A model generated the notes under the pieces. It saw only the letters and a list, made by a program, of their open reading frames with translations. It made no database searches and was not told where the DNA came from. From JAJXUB01 sp047974805 (GTDB lineage: Bacteria > Actinomycetota > Actinomycetes > Actinomycetales > Dermatophilaceae): DNA of 41,027 bases. Below are positions 1-7,990 of this stretch, one piece after another. The position numbers and the translations under genes were made by a program. The stretch covers positions 1-41,027 of the forward strand of contig JBKECS010000031.1 in the NCBI GenBank assembly GCA_047974805.1, given 5' to 3'. Position 1 is the first letter of the stretch. Each line of letters begins with the position of its first letter.

Positions 1-2
1 CG

Positions 3-113
3 ACGGGTCGCTTCTCCACGACAACGGCGGTGATAACCAGGCGTGCCTTCGACATGGCTGAGCATCAGCGCAGCGTCGCGGATGGCTTGAGACATCTGTC
101 CGGGATGTCCTGA
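3..113 (+). CDS. 3' end of an unidentified gene (partial, start outside window)
   Basis: One forward frame is open from the left edge to a TGA at 111-113 and would encode the last 36 residues of a protein (ending RHLSGMS). The other two forward frames close sooner. I recognise no family. It is followed 38 bases later by the long hairpin at 152-197, as expected of a gene end, which is the main reason to list it. It could equally be chance open sequence. Confidence 0.25.
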   Translation, partial: TGRFSTTTAVITRRAFDMAEHQRSVADGLRHLSGMS

Positions 114-151
114 GACAGCACACTGCCCCCGCTACAAGTGGGTCTTACTCC

Positions 152-197
152 CAGCAGAGCGACCACTTGCCAGTTGCGGCAAGTGGTCGCTCTGCTG
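152..197. terminator. Long perfect hairpin, probable bidirectional terminator
   Basis: The arms 152-171 and 178-197 are perfectly complementary over 20 bp, enclosing a 6-base loop (AGTTGC). The 3' side is followed by a mildly T-rich stretch (GTTGTGGGGCGTTGTTG). It lies between the partial gene ending at 113 and the reverse-strand membrane-protein gene ending at 323, so it could end transcription from both sides. The stem is longer and cleaner than the other terminators here. The rest of 114-322 shows no convincing gene. Confidence 0.7.
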
Positions 198-322
198 TTG
201 TGGGGCGTTGTTGCTTGAGGGTCAGGCGCCGTGCAACTCTGGCCGGATGAGATCGGCGAACGTCGTCGCGGTTGGAACCGGCGAACCACTCGTCGAGCCC
301 CGCGTTGGCATTGCGCGGTTCA

Positions 323-1132
323 TCAGGATGCGTGTTTCGACGTGGGGGCAACGGAGGTGCTTGCCCACCCCGTCAGAGCGAGAAGAGCAGTGACAACGAT
401 CGGCACGCCGACGAATAGTACGTAACGCAGCGCCAATACGGGACCCGGAACCGGATCGAGAGCCGCCGCAACGGCGAGCATCGAGACAGTGATGGCTGCA
501 GCGGCTAGCGTCGCAAGCCGGGCTGCGCGGGCCGTTGCCCCCCCCAGTACCCCAGCAACTCCGAGGGCGAACATCAGGATTCCCCCGAACTCAGATACCC
601 GACTAAGAAAGTTGCTGGGAGCGATGCCTTGAAGGTCATAGGGAGCAACTCCGCGCATCCAGGCATTCACGACGGGCGTTCCGAAAATGAGAATTAGGCC
701 GATACCCGAAAGAGTGGGCATGAGGCGCGCCGTTACTGGCAGGTTTACGGACGTCCACGAGAGAGGATGGTCGGAAGTGAGCACCGGAACAACCGCTGCC
801 ATGAACGGAAGTGAAGCGAGGGCCGCTCCCACAATAATGGCGCCTAGCAGACCCCGGTTTCCGAATTGGTAGACGGTAGTCAGCCACACTGCTAGACCGA
901 GCGACCACAATATTGCGGAGGCCCATCGGTGAGGCCGCATGGCGTTGACGATGGTTATGGAGCCGGCAGCGCCGAGCAGAATGACCAGTGGAACACTGAT
1001 CACATTCGTGGAATCGTTGAACGATGACCCAACTAGGACAGTGAGTGACGTCGCAGAACATATGATCAGCCAAACGCCCAGGGCGCAAGTGAGCCACGCC
1101 CCAATACTCAAGCGGTGCTCAGAGGCCATCAT
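323..1132 (-). CDS. Multi-pass membrane protein of unknown function
   Basis: Encodes 269 residues with roughly seven to eight hydrophobic segments spread over the whole length, separated by short loops. No signature motif was recognised, and transport, sensing or anchoring are all possible. The ATG (an ATG-ATG pair at 1132/1129) lies inside the end of the upstream secreted-protein gene, giving a 14-base overlap and suggesting translational coupling. AGAAGG about ten bases upstream could be the ribosome site. Both genes of this pair have less biased third positions and more A/T than the later housekeeping genes, which hints at horizontal acquisition. The partner suggests a membrane protein plus exported partner system, but that is inference. 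Confidence 0.6.
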   Translation of the reverse strand: MMASEHRLSIGAWLTCALGVWLIICSATSLTVLVGSSFNDSTNVISVPLVILLGAAGSITIVNAMRPHRWASAILWSLGLAVWLTTVYQFGNRGLLGAIIVGAALASLPFMAAVVPVLTSDHPLSWTSVNLPVTARLMPTLSGIGLILIFGTPVVNAWMRGVAPYDLQGIAPSNFLSRVSEFGGILMFALGVAGVLGGATARAARLATLAAAAITVSMLAVAAALDPVPGPVLALRYVLFVGVPIVVTALLALTGWASTSVAPTSKHAS

Positions 1133-1859
1133 CGGGGAAACTGCCTTCTGGCCCAGAGCAGGTGTTGACCCACTTCACGACATGTCCGAGTGCTGCCATG
1201 GTCGCGTTCTGGCAAACCGAGAACGGTGCGTCCGAATAGACCTTCACGGTCGCGGAGTCCGGGATCTTGAGCGCGGTGCACTTGGCCCAGGACCTCTTAT
1301 AAATCGCATCCACCGCGTCGTCCGGGGCTGAGGCCCACTTCAACGAGGTCGAACTCTCGGGCTTGTAGGACCAATAGTAGGGATATGCCTGCGGGTTACT
1401 CCACTTCCACTCCACCTTGCCTGGACCCCAAGCGGCACGAATGCAAAGACCCGTGACGGAGAACTCGGTGATCAAGTCTGCATCGGCCTCGGCGACCCGC
1501 GAGAGAAGCCGCCCGGCACCCCCTCCAGTCGGCTCCATCGCGCCTTGGATCGCCAGGTCCGGCTCAAGTTCCAGAGCGCCAGAATTTCTAAGCGCGCCAA
1601 GAACGCGGCTCTGACTCGTGCGACCGAGCCCTACTTCGGCTTGGACATCCGCAAGAGCGCGCGCGAGTCGATCATCTGTAGCGACTGAAGTCCTCAATTC
1701 AGGGCAGAGTGCAAGTGGCCCGGAGTCGCTTTCTACGCCCCTTGCAGTATCCGCCGAACTCGGAGCTGAACCCATAAGGAGCAGGGTGCCCCCCGCGAGA
1801 ATGGAGCAAGAAGTTCGACGTAGTGTTGCGAAGGGGTGTTGGCCCTGATTGTTTGTCAC
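1119..1859 (-). CDS. Secreted cysteine-containing protein of unknown function
   Basis: Encodes 246 residues from a GTG at 1859, chosen because GGAGG lies six bases upstream. A TTG at 1874 would add five residues but includes that ribosome site. The N-terminus looks like a Sec signal: RR near 14-15, a hydrophobic core around 18-30, and a probable cut after SSA near 36. The mature part carries five cysteines (CPELR, LCIRAA, AKCTAL, SVCQNA, NTCSGP) and an aromatic W/Y-rich central stretch (KWSNPQAYPYYW), suggesting an oxidised extracellular fold. No family was recognised. Its 3' end overlaps the membrane protein by 14 bases, so the two are probably made together. Confidence 0.55.
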   Translation of the reverse strand: MTNNQGQHPFATLRRTSCSILAGGTLLLMGSAPSSADTARGVESDSGPLALCPELRTSVATDDRLARALADVQAEVGLGRTSQSRVLGALRNSGALELEPDLAIQGAMEPTGGGAGRLLSRVAEADADLITEFSVTGLCIRAAWGPGKVEWKWSNPQAYPYYWSYKPESSTSLKWASAPDDAVDAIYKRSWAKCTALKIPDSATVKVYSDAPFSVCQNATMAALGHVVKWVNTCSGPEGSFPDDGL

Positions 1860-2028
1860 GGTCGTCCTCCGCAAGGTTGGCGCCCCCCCCCATAGGGACT
1901 GCCTGTCACCGGAACCTACCCTCGAGGGCCCGAATCAGCAACGCCTGGCGGGGTCGCGGTGGCAGAACCTTTGCCGAGCCACGTCCACGGGCGATCTCGG
2001 GGGCGGTCGAGCGGATTGCGGACCAGCT

Positions 2029-2450
2029 TCAGAGTTGCCACGCCTGCGATGACGTGACGCCCGGATCTTTATCAACGATCGGCCACAGCGCAACGACAGT
2101 CGGCGATCGGCGACCACCGCGTGGTCGAATCGCGAGTCCGGCTTCACGAAGCGCACGGGCCACCGTCGAGGGCCCCGTCCCTAGGCTCTGCGCGACCCGT
2201 GCGAGGGAGTGGCCACGCTCGTACTGTCTGGCCGCCTCGCGCACCTGCTCGTCGGTCAGGGGCTGTCGGTGCATGGGCACCTTGGCCTCGGCGAGGATCT
2301 TGAGGACTAACCCCTTGCCCAGTCCGTGCTTCGCGGTGAGTTCGGTGGTGGGAGTGCCGTTCAGGTAGTCGTCGACGAGCTGCTGGCGTTGGTCGGCATC
2401 AAGTTGGTAGCGCAGACCGACTCGCCCGCCGTCCTTCGAGCGCCGAGGAA
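2029..2450 (-). pseudogene. 5'-truncated helix-turn-helix (recombinase-type HTH) protein
   Basis: An open reverse frame encodes a two-repeat HTH protein of the kind found beside actinobacterial site-specific recombinases. It reads FVRVPRRSKDGGRVGLRYQL, then DQRQQLVDDYLNGTPTTEL (first HTH), then LTDEQVREAARQYERGHSL with SLGTGPSTVARALREAG (second HTH), then RPRGGR. The conserved N-terminal part has no ATG, GTG or TTG in frame before the upstream stop near 2554. The only usable start is a GTG at 2280, which would leave 83 residues and only the second HTH. The frame runs directly into the terminator hairpin at 2462-2499, so the 5' end was probably lost at that junction. The left boundary of homology is about 2127 (RPRGGR); the remaining tail looks unrelated. 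Confidence 0.5.
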
Positions 2451-2461
2451 CACGAACGAAT

Positions 2462-2499
2462 CGGAAGAGGGCCCCACCTAAAGGTGGGGGCCTCTTCCG
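2462..2499. terminator. GC-rich hairpin terminator
   Basis: The arms 2462-2478 and 2483-2499 pair over 17 positions with one mismatch around the loop TAAA. It lies between the truncated HTH gene and the leader of ndh. It may be a leftover from a removed gene, because neither flanking gene needs a terminator here. Nothing else was recognised between 2500 and 2680. Confidence 0.6.
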
Positions 2500-2680
2500 T
2501 GCCCTGGGCTGGCAAGCGGGACTGCCTGGGTTCGATCACGCAGCCCGCAGAACACCCGAAACCATCGAGGTCAAGCGGACGCCGGGAGCGGTCCCTGTGT
2601 CTTCTCTTGAGAAGGTAGAGAACTGCCATGCTCATCACACGGTAGTGCGCGAGGGGGAGCGCAGCAGGTAGCGTCGAACT

Positions 2681-4015
2681 GTGGTGGGTCAGAAGGGGAA
2701 CGGGCGCGGCCGGCCAAGGGTGGTGGTCATCGGCTCAGGCTTCGGCGGCTTGTTCTGCGTCCAGGGATTGAAGCATGTCGATGTCGAAATCACGCTGATC
2801 GCCGAGACAACCCACCACTTGTTCCAGCCACTGCTCTACCAAGTCGCCACCGGTATTCTCTCCGAGGGCGAGATCGCCCCGGCGACCCGAGAAGTGCTTG
2901 CTCGTCAGCGCAATGTCACGGTGTTGCTCGGCTCCGTCAGCCACATCGATGTCGCCGACCACACGGTGACCTCCCGCGTGCCGGGTCAGACGTACGTCAC
3001 CGCATACGACTATCTGGTGGTCGCCGCCGGGGCCGGGCCGTCGTACTTCGGCAACGATCAGTTCGCCCAATACGCGCCGGGGCTGAAGTCCATCGATGAT
3101 GCTCTCGAACTGCGTGGACGGATCCTCGGCGCCTTCGAACTCGCCGAGTGTGCCGAGTCTGAGGACGATATCCGGCGGCTGCTGACTTTCGTCGTCGTCG
3201 GAGCCGGCCCGACTGGGGTGGAGGTTGCCGGTCAAATCGCCGAGTTGGCCCATGTCACCCTGACCCGTGATTTCCGGAACATCAACACCGATAACGCCCG
3301 GGTGTTGCTGGTGGACGGGGCCGATCAGGTGCTTCCACCGTTCGGCACGCGCCTCGGCGCTTCGGCACACCGGAAACTTGAGAGCCTCGGGGTGGAGATC
3401 CGTCTGGCAACCTTGGTCACCGATGTGGACGCTGATACCGTCACGGTGAGGGATGCCGACGGGCATGAAGAACAGATCGCGAGCATGTGCAAGGTGTGGG
3501 CCGCTGGCGTCGCCGGTTCCGCGCTGGGACAAATTCTGGCTGATCAGACCCCTACCACGCTCGACCGATCCGGGCGGATTGAGGTGCAACCTGACCTCAC
3601 GCTGCCGGGCCACCCGGCGATCTACTGCATAGGCGACATGACGAGCCTGGCGAACCTGCCGGGGGTTGCCCAGGTGGCGATGCAGCAGGGCCGGTATGCC
3701 GCTGCTGCGATCGGCCGTCAGGTGACCGGTTCCCGCCCCCAGCCGCCGTTTAGGTACCGCGACAAGGGATCGATGGCGATGATCTCGCGCTTCTCGGCGG
3801 TGGCCAAGGTCGGTCGCCTGCAGCTCAGTGGATTCCTCGCCTGGCTGCTCTGGCTGGGTGTCCACCTGGTCTACCTCGTGGGGTTCAAGTCCCGAGTCAC
3901 CACACTGTTGCACTGGACGATCACGTTCATCGGCACCAGCCGGGCCGAACGCACCGTCACCACCCGACAGGCAGTTGCACGGACGGGCCACGGGAGGGCA
4001 GACCCGGCCCAGTGA
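2681..4015 (+). CDS. ndh: Type II NADH:quinone oxidoreductase
   Basis: A 444-residue non-proton-pumping NADH dehydrogenase that passes electrons from NADH via FAD to the quinone pool at the inner face of the membrane. The N-terminal dinucleotide fold has VVVIGSGFGG (about 14-23). A second one has VVVGAGPTGVEVAGQ in mid-protein for NADH. The family hallmarks HHLFQPLLYQVATG and CIGDMTSLANLPGVAQVAMQQG (split here by WAAGV upstream) are all present. The C-terminal stretch LAWLLWLGVHLVYLVGF is the amphipathic membrane anchor. Length is typical. The start is one of two adjacent GTGs (2681/2684). It is monocistronic, with no terminator I can define in the 165 bases downstream. Confidence 0.93.
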   Translation: MVGQKGNGRGRPRVVVIGSGFGGLFCVQGLKHVDVEITLIAETTHHLFQPLLYQVATGILSEGEIAPATREVLARQRNVTVLLGSVSHIDVADHTVTSRVPGQTYVTAYDYLVVAAGAGPSYFGNDQFAQYAPGLKSIDDALELRGRILGAFELAECAESEDDIRRLLTFVVVGAGPTGVEVAGQIAELAHVTLTRDFRNINTDNARVLLVDGADQVLPPFGTRLGASAHRKLESLGVEIRLATLVTDVDADTVTVRDADGHEEQIASMCKVWAAGVAGSALGQILADQTPTTLDRSGRIEVQPDLTLPGHPAIYCIGDMTSLANLPGVAQVAMQQGRYAAAAIGRQVTGSRPQPPFRYRDKGSMAMISRFSAVAKVGRLQLSGFLAWLLWLGVHLVYLVGFKSRVTTLLHWTITFIGTSRAERTVTTRQAVARTGHGRADPAQ

Positions 4016-4180
4016 TGACGTAGGCCGGCAGGCGCTCGGGCGGACGGGTCACGCAGACGCCGATACCCCGGCAAGGGGACATCCTGAGCCGGATCCGGCC
4101 CGTACGGAAAGCGCTCGCCATCGGCATACGGGTCCCCGGCCTACAACCCCCAGGAGTCCTGAGCGGTCACTCCATACCGT

Positions 4181-4272
4181 CTAGACACGGGAACCTGGAG
4201 CTTCGCATCCGAAATCTTCCCGTGCGAACTTCCGGGTTCCCACCTGAGGCGTAAATCTGGAGGGTGCGGGGA
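4181..4272 (+). ncRNA. Candidate structured leader RNA, copy A (upstream of M16 peptidase)
   Basis: This 5' leader matches copy B (7910-7990, reverse) without gaps over about 80 positions, beginning with CTAGACA. Stem P1 pairs 4190-4200 with 4230-4240 (11 bp including two G-U). The pairing continues after one mismatch with TTCGCA (4202-4207) and TGCGAA (4223-4228). The apical loop keeps GAA and TCCC, as in copy B. The 3' flank CCCACCTGAGGCG (4239-4251), then AAA and GGAGG, is nearly identical in both. An alternative pairing, CACGGGAA (4186-4193) with TTCCCGTG (4217-4224), would break P1, so a switch is conceivable. The peptidase start lies about 50 bases downstream. I could not match this to any riboswitch class I know. 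Confidence 0.6.
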
Positions 4273-4322
4273 TGGGGTGCTTAAGGCTTAGGCGAGCGGA
4301 GTGGTGGCCTAGGCTCGGCCGT

Positions 4323-5621
4323 ATGCCCCTGGAGTACCCAGTCCATCAAGCCACCCTGGACAACGGCTTGCGTGTCATCGTCTCGCCCGATCACGGCGTC
4401 CCCAACGTCAGCGTCAACCTGTGGGTCGGCGTGGGCTCCCGACACGAGCAGCCCGGGCGGACCGGGTTCGCCCACCTCTTCGAGCACCTGATGTTCCAAG
4501 GGTCGCGAAACGTGAAGTCCGGCGAGCACTTTTCGGCGCTCATGGCCGCAGGCGGCCGGCTGAACGCGACCACGTGGTTCGACAGGACCAACTACTTCGA
4601 GACGGTTCCGCGGGGCGCCCTCGACCTGGCGCTATGGCTGGAGGCCGACCGCCATGGGCGACTGCTCGACGCGGTCAACCAGACGAATCTGGACAACCAG
4701 CGGGACGTGGTCAAGGAGGAGAAACGGCAGCGCTACGACAACGTCCCCTACGGCCATGCGCTGATCGACATCTATGCCACCGTGTTCCCGCTCGCCCACC
4801 CATACCATCATCCGACGATCGGGTCGATGGAGGACCTCGACGCCGCCAGCGTCGATGATGTGCATGCCTTCTTCGCTCAGCACTACGGGCCGAACAACAC
4901 GGTGCTGTCCCTGGTCGGGGACATTGTCCCGGATGAGGGATTCATGCTGGTCGAGCGCTATTTCGGTGCGCTGCCGGCGAGCGCGAGCCCGGTCGACCAG
5001 CGACATGCCCAATTGGCCCCGCTGGCTGCGCCGCTTCGATCGACGCGTACCGGCGATGTACCCAACGACCGACTCCACCTGGCCTGGCGGCTGCCCGTGG
5101 ATGCCACCGAGGACTACCTGTCGGCGACCCTGGCGCTGGACGCCATCGGCGGCCTGACCATGGGTCGGTTGCCGACCCGCTTCGTCCGCTCGGAGCAAAC
5201 CCTTTACGGCGTTGACGCGACAGCATTGGGCCTGGTGGACGGGGTCTCCCTCGGGCTGCTGACCCTGGACGTGGCCGATGGACAGGACCCGGACGAGATC
5301 GAGGACGCGGTCTGTCGTGAGATCGAGGCGTTCCTGTCGCAGGGGCCCACCCTCGGCGAGATCGAGGCCTCCCTGGCGCAGGCGGAACGGTCCTGGCTTT
5401 CCGACATGGCCAGCACCGAGGACCGGGCGGACGCCTTCAGTCACACCGAGATGCTTCAGAAGGACCCGCACCTGGTCAACACCTATCTGGACCGACTGCG
5501 TCGGATCACCCCGGAGCAGATTCTCGACAGCGCCCGGACGTGGTTGCAGCCATCCAGCCGAGCCACTATCGCCCATGTGCGCGGGGAACCCGGCATCGTC
5601 CTGGCGGAGGCGGTCGCGTGA
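4323..5621 (+). CDS. M16-family zinc metallopeptidase, catalytic subunit
   Basis: A 432-residue insulinase-type (pitrilysin/processing-peptidase-like) protease. The inverted zinc motif HLFEH is at residues 51-55 and the third ligand Glu sits in VVKEEKRQR (about 132), so the active site is complete. The N-terminal LDNGLRVIVSPDHG and ALAAD-type half-domains are typical, as is the length. The ATG at 4323 begins at the family-conserved N-terminus. The frame is open back to 4272, but that extension is basic and lies at the end of the structured leader. The stop overlaps the start of a second M16 gene by four bases (GTGA), so the two are likely translated in fixed ratio. Such pairs form a catalytic/non-catalytic heterodimer. 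The substrate is unknown. Confidence 0.92.
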   Translation: MPLEYPVHQATLDNGLRVIVSPDHGVPNVSVNLWVGVGSRHEQPGRTGFAHLFEHLMFQGSRNVKSGEHFSALMAAGGRLNATTWFDRTNYFETVPRGALDLALWLEADRHGRLLDAVNQTNLDNQRDVVKEEKRQRYDNVPYGHALIDIYATVFPLAHPYHHPTIGSMEDLDAASVDDVHAFFAQHYGPNNTVLSLVGDIVPDEGFMLVERYFGALPASASPVDQRHAQLAPLAAPLRSTRTGDVPNDRLHLAWRLPVDATEDYLSATLALDAIGGLTMGRLPTRFVRSEQTLYGVDATALGLVDGVSLGLLTLDVADGQDPDEIEDAVCREIEAFLSQGPTLGEIEASLAQAERSWLSDMASTEDRADAFSHTEMLQKDPHLVNTYLDRLRRITPEQILDSARTWLQPSSRATIAHVRGEPGIVLAEAVA

Positions 5622-7009
5622 ACCCTCGTATGCCCGACGTGGGTTCGAGCGATGCGGCCGTGCCCGCCCGCCCGCCGGTGGCGCCGGTCAAACCGTGGAG
5701 TTTTCCCCGTCCCCAGGAATACCGCCTGGACAATGGCATACGGCTACTCGCCCACGACTTGCCTGGTCAATACGTCATCTCGATGCGGATGGCGATGCCG
5801 CACCGCATGTCCGCCGAACCGCGCCAGCTCGAAGGACTGTCGGTCCTCATGGCTGCGCTCATGGGCGAGGGGACCGCCAGCCATGATCCGCAAGGGTTGG
5901 CGGAGGTTGTGGAGCGTCACGGGATCGCCCTTGCCCTCGGCGCCTCAGACGGGACGCTGGGGCTGGATCTGGACGTGCCCAAGCGGTTCCTCCCGACCGC
6001 CGTGGACCTTGCTCGGGAGATCCTCGCCGAGCCTTCCTTCCCTGAAGCGGAGGTTCGCCGGGCAATCGCCACTCGCCTAGCCGACATCGAGCAAGAACGA
6101 GCATCGGCCCCGCATCGGGCACTTCGGGAGTTGGCCGCCACCTTTTACGAGGAGACCCAACGCGCCAGTCGCCCGGCCGGCGGCAGCGCCGAGACGGTTC
6201 GCGCCATCACCCGCGATGCCCTCCTCGCCCACCATCGGGCCAGCGTGGGTCCGGACCGAGCCACCGTGGTGATCGCCGGCGACCTCGCTGGTCTGGACCT
6301 GCCCGGGCTGGTCGGGGGTTCGCTTGGTGGGTGGGTCAACCCCGACCATGTCCGCGCCGAGCCGCCCAGTTCACCCATCACGCATCCGCGTCGGGTGAGG
6401 GTCGTCGTGGTCGATCGGCCGGGATCGGTGCAGAGCGAACTCGTCATCGCTGGTCCCGGGCCCGACCGGCATGTGGGTCAGGACAGCGGATGGGCTCCCT
6501 ACCCGGTCGCCGCATACGTTCTCGGCGGATCTCCCAACGCCCGGATTGACGCGGTCCTGCGCGAGGAGAAGGGCTACACCTACGGCATTCGGGCCGGCTA
6601 TCGCCCCAGGCGCGCCGGGGGAATGTTCCTCGTCTCCGGGTCGGTGCGCAGCGAGGTCACCGCTGAATCCCTGGACATCTTGCTCCACCTGCTCGCTGAG
6701 GCCTCGGAAGGGTTCACCGAGGAGGAGGTTCGCGGTGGAGTGGACTTCATCTCCCGGACCGCTCCGGGCCGATTCGCCACGGCTGACCAGGTGGCTGACG
6801 AGTCCCTCATGGTCGCCGTGGACGGGCTCCCCAGCACGTTCACCACCGACAATCTGCGCCGGGTGACTTCCTTGGACGCGCTCGCGGTCGGTGACGCCTA
6901 CCGGCGGTTCGCCGGCGAGGGCTGGACCGTGGTCATTGTCGGGGATGCCGGGGCTTGGGCCGAGCAGCTGGCTGCGGCCGGACACGTTGTCGATGTGGTC
7001 GGCAACTGA
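5618..7009 (+). CDS. M16-family peptidase-like protein, non-catalytic subunit
   Basis: A 463-residue partner of the preceding M16 protease. It has the same LDNGIRLLAHDLPGQYV beginning, but the place of HxxEH is taken by LEGLSVLMAALMGEG, so the zinc site is absent. The C-terminal half keeps the conserved substrate-positioning region LREEKGYTYGIRAGYRPRR. This catalytic/non-catalytic pairing matches the known two-subunit M16B proteases, where the inactive chain supplies the R/Y residues. The start GTG at 5618 overlaps the upstream TGA; an open extension to 5540 is antiparallel to nothing useful and was rejected. The gene ends 87 bases before the convergent hisN. Confidence 0.9.
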   Translation: MNPRMPDVGSSDAAVPARPPVAPVKPWSFPRPQEYRLDNGIRLLAHDLPGQYVISMRMAMPHRMSAEPRQLEGLSVLMAALMGEGTASHDPQGLAEVVERHGIALALGASDGTLGLDLDVPKRFLPTAVDLAREILAEPSFPEAEVRRAIATRLADIEQERASAPHRALRELAATFYEETQRASRPAGGSAETVRAITRDALLAHHRASVGPDRATVVIAGDLAGLDLPGLVGGSLGGWVNPDHVRAEPPSSPITHPRRVRVVVVDRPGSVQSELVIAGPGPDRHVGQDSGWAPYPVAAYVLGGSPNARIDAVLREEKGYTYGIRAGYRPRRAGGMFLVSGSVRSEVTAESLDILLHLLAEASEGFTEEEVRGGVDFISRTAPGRFATADQVADESLMVAVDGLPSTFTTDNLRRVTSLDALAVGDAYRRFAGEGWTVVIVGDAGAWAEQLAAAGHVVDVVGN

Positions 7010-7096
7010 GATCCCTATTGCTTCATGGGCTGTCCGGGCTCACCCCGTCAGCTCCCAGGTGGCCCACAGTGGGCGTTGGACCGGCCGGGCGAGCGG

Positions 7097-7882
7097 TCAG
7101 CGGGTCCCGAGTCGGGCGAGCACCGCCTCGTGTAGGAGCCCGTTGGTGCTCAACGCGTTGCCGCCCCAACAGCCGGGCTCGCCGGCTAGGGACGTGAATC
7201 GGCCGCCGGCCTCGGTGACGATGGGCGCGAGGGCTGCCATGTCGTAGGTGTTCAACTCCGGCTCCGCGGCGATGTCGACGGCCCCTTCGGCGACGAGCAT
7301 GTGCGACCAGAAATCCCCGAACGCGCGGCTACGCCACACCTCATCCGATAGAGCGACCATGGCCTCGCGGCGATCCAGCTGCCGCCACCCGCGCAGGGAC
7401 GAATAGGACAACGAGGCGTCTTCGATCCGGCGGACCTTGCTGACGGTGATGCGCTTGGCCTGAGAGAGGGAGCGGCCGGTCCACGCGCCGGCGCCGTCCG
7501 CGGCCCACCAGCGTCGGCCGAGCGCCGGGGCGGCCACCACGCCCATGACGGGTTGGCCCTGGTCGACCAGGGCGATCAAGGTCGCCCATACCGGTACACC
7601 GCGAACGTAGTTGTGCGTCCCGTCGATGGGGTCGATGATCCATCGCCGGCTACCTCGACCCGTGGTGTCGAACTCTTCCCCCTCGACGGCATCCCGGGGC
7701 CGGGTGCGCCGCAGTTGGCCCCGGAGCAGTTCCTCCGCGTTCCGGTCGGCGTCGCTGACCAGCGACAGATCAGGCTTGCTCTCGATCTTCAGGTCCTCTG
7801 CTCGGAAGCGTTTGAGCGTCACCTGTTCGACGGCGTCGGCAAGCACATGGGCCAGGCGCAAGTCGTCTTCATATCCGGGCAC
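7097..7882 (-). CDS. hisN: Histidinol-phosphatase, inositol-monophosphatase family
   Basis: A 261-residue Mg-dependent phosphatase. The metal site is complete: GEE at 68-70, DPIDGTHN at 84-91, and YDMAALAPIVTEAGG near the C-terminus. The family includes inositol monophosphatases and the actinobacterial histidinol-phosphatase HisN. I choose HisN because it lies next to rsgA and aroA, an arrangement typical of actinobacterial hisN. Activity on inositol phosphate cannot be excluded from sequence. It starts at GTG 7882. Its 105-base leader contains copy B of the structured RNA element, which separates it from rsgA, so it may be controlled independently of aroA-rsgA. Confidence 0.85.
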   Translation of the reverse strand: MPGYEDDLRLAHVLADAVEQVTLKRFRAEDLKIESKPDLSLVSDADRNAEELLRGQLRRTRPRDAVEGEEFDTTGRGSRRWIIDPIDGTHNYVRGVPVWATLIALVDQGQPVMGVVAAPALGRRWWAADGAGAWTGRSLSQAKRITVSKVRRIEDASLSYSSLRGWRQLDRREAMVALSDEVWRSRAFGDFWSHMLVAEGAVDIAAEPELNTYDMAALAPIVTEAGGRFTSLAGEPGCWGGNALSTNGLLHEAVLARLGTR

Positions 7883-7909
7883 GGTGGTTACGCTAGCGCC
7901 CCTCCCGCC

Positions 7910-7990
7910 TCCGGTTTTGCGCCTCAGGTGGGAAACCCGAGGTTGGCAAGGGACATCTTCCTAGGCATACCTCGGGTTTCCATTGTCTAG
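7910..7990 (-). ncRNA. Candidate structured leader RNA, copy B (upstream of hisN)
   Basis: On the reverse strand this leader starts with CTAGACA (7990-7984). It forms a perfect 13-bp stem, GGAAACCCGAGGT (7981-7969) with its complement at 7943-7931, and continues directly into CCCACCTGAGGCG (7932-7920) and GGAGG. Compared with copy A, CTAGACA and the CCCACC motif are exactly the same distance apart. The stem differs by paired changes: A-T versus C-G and C-G versus G-C at two positions, plus two changes between Watson-Crick and G-U pairs. The loop shares GAA and TCCC. The hisN GTG is about 30 bases beyond the motif. Function is unknown; ligand sensing, protein binding, or an intergenic repeat family are all possible. 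Confidence 0.6.

Noticed and set aside
2525..2550. tRNA-like GGTTCGATC segment
   Set aside because: The flanking bases do not form a T-stem, and no acceptor, D or anticodon arm could be drawn around it.
2735..3991. Reverse 418-codon open frame opposite ndh
   Set aside because: Shadow of ndh; composition and lack of motifs argue against coding.
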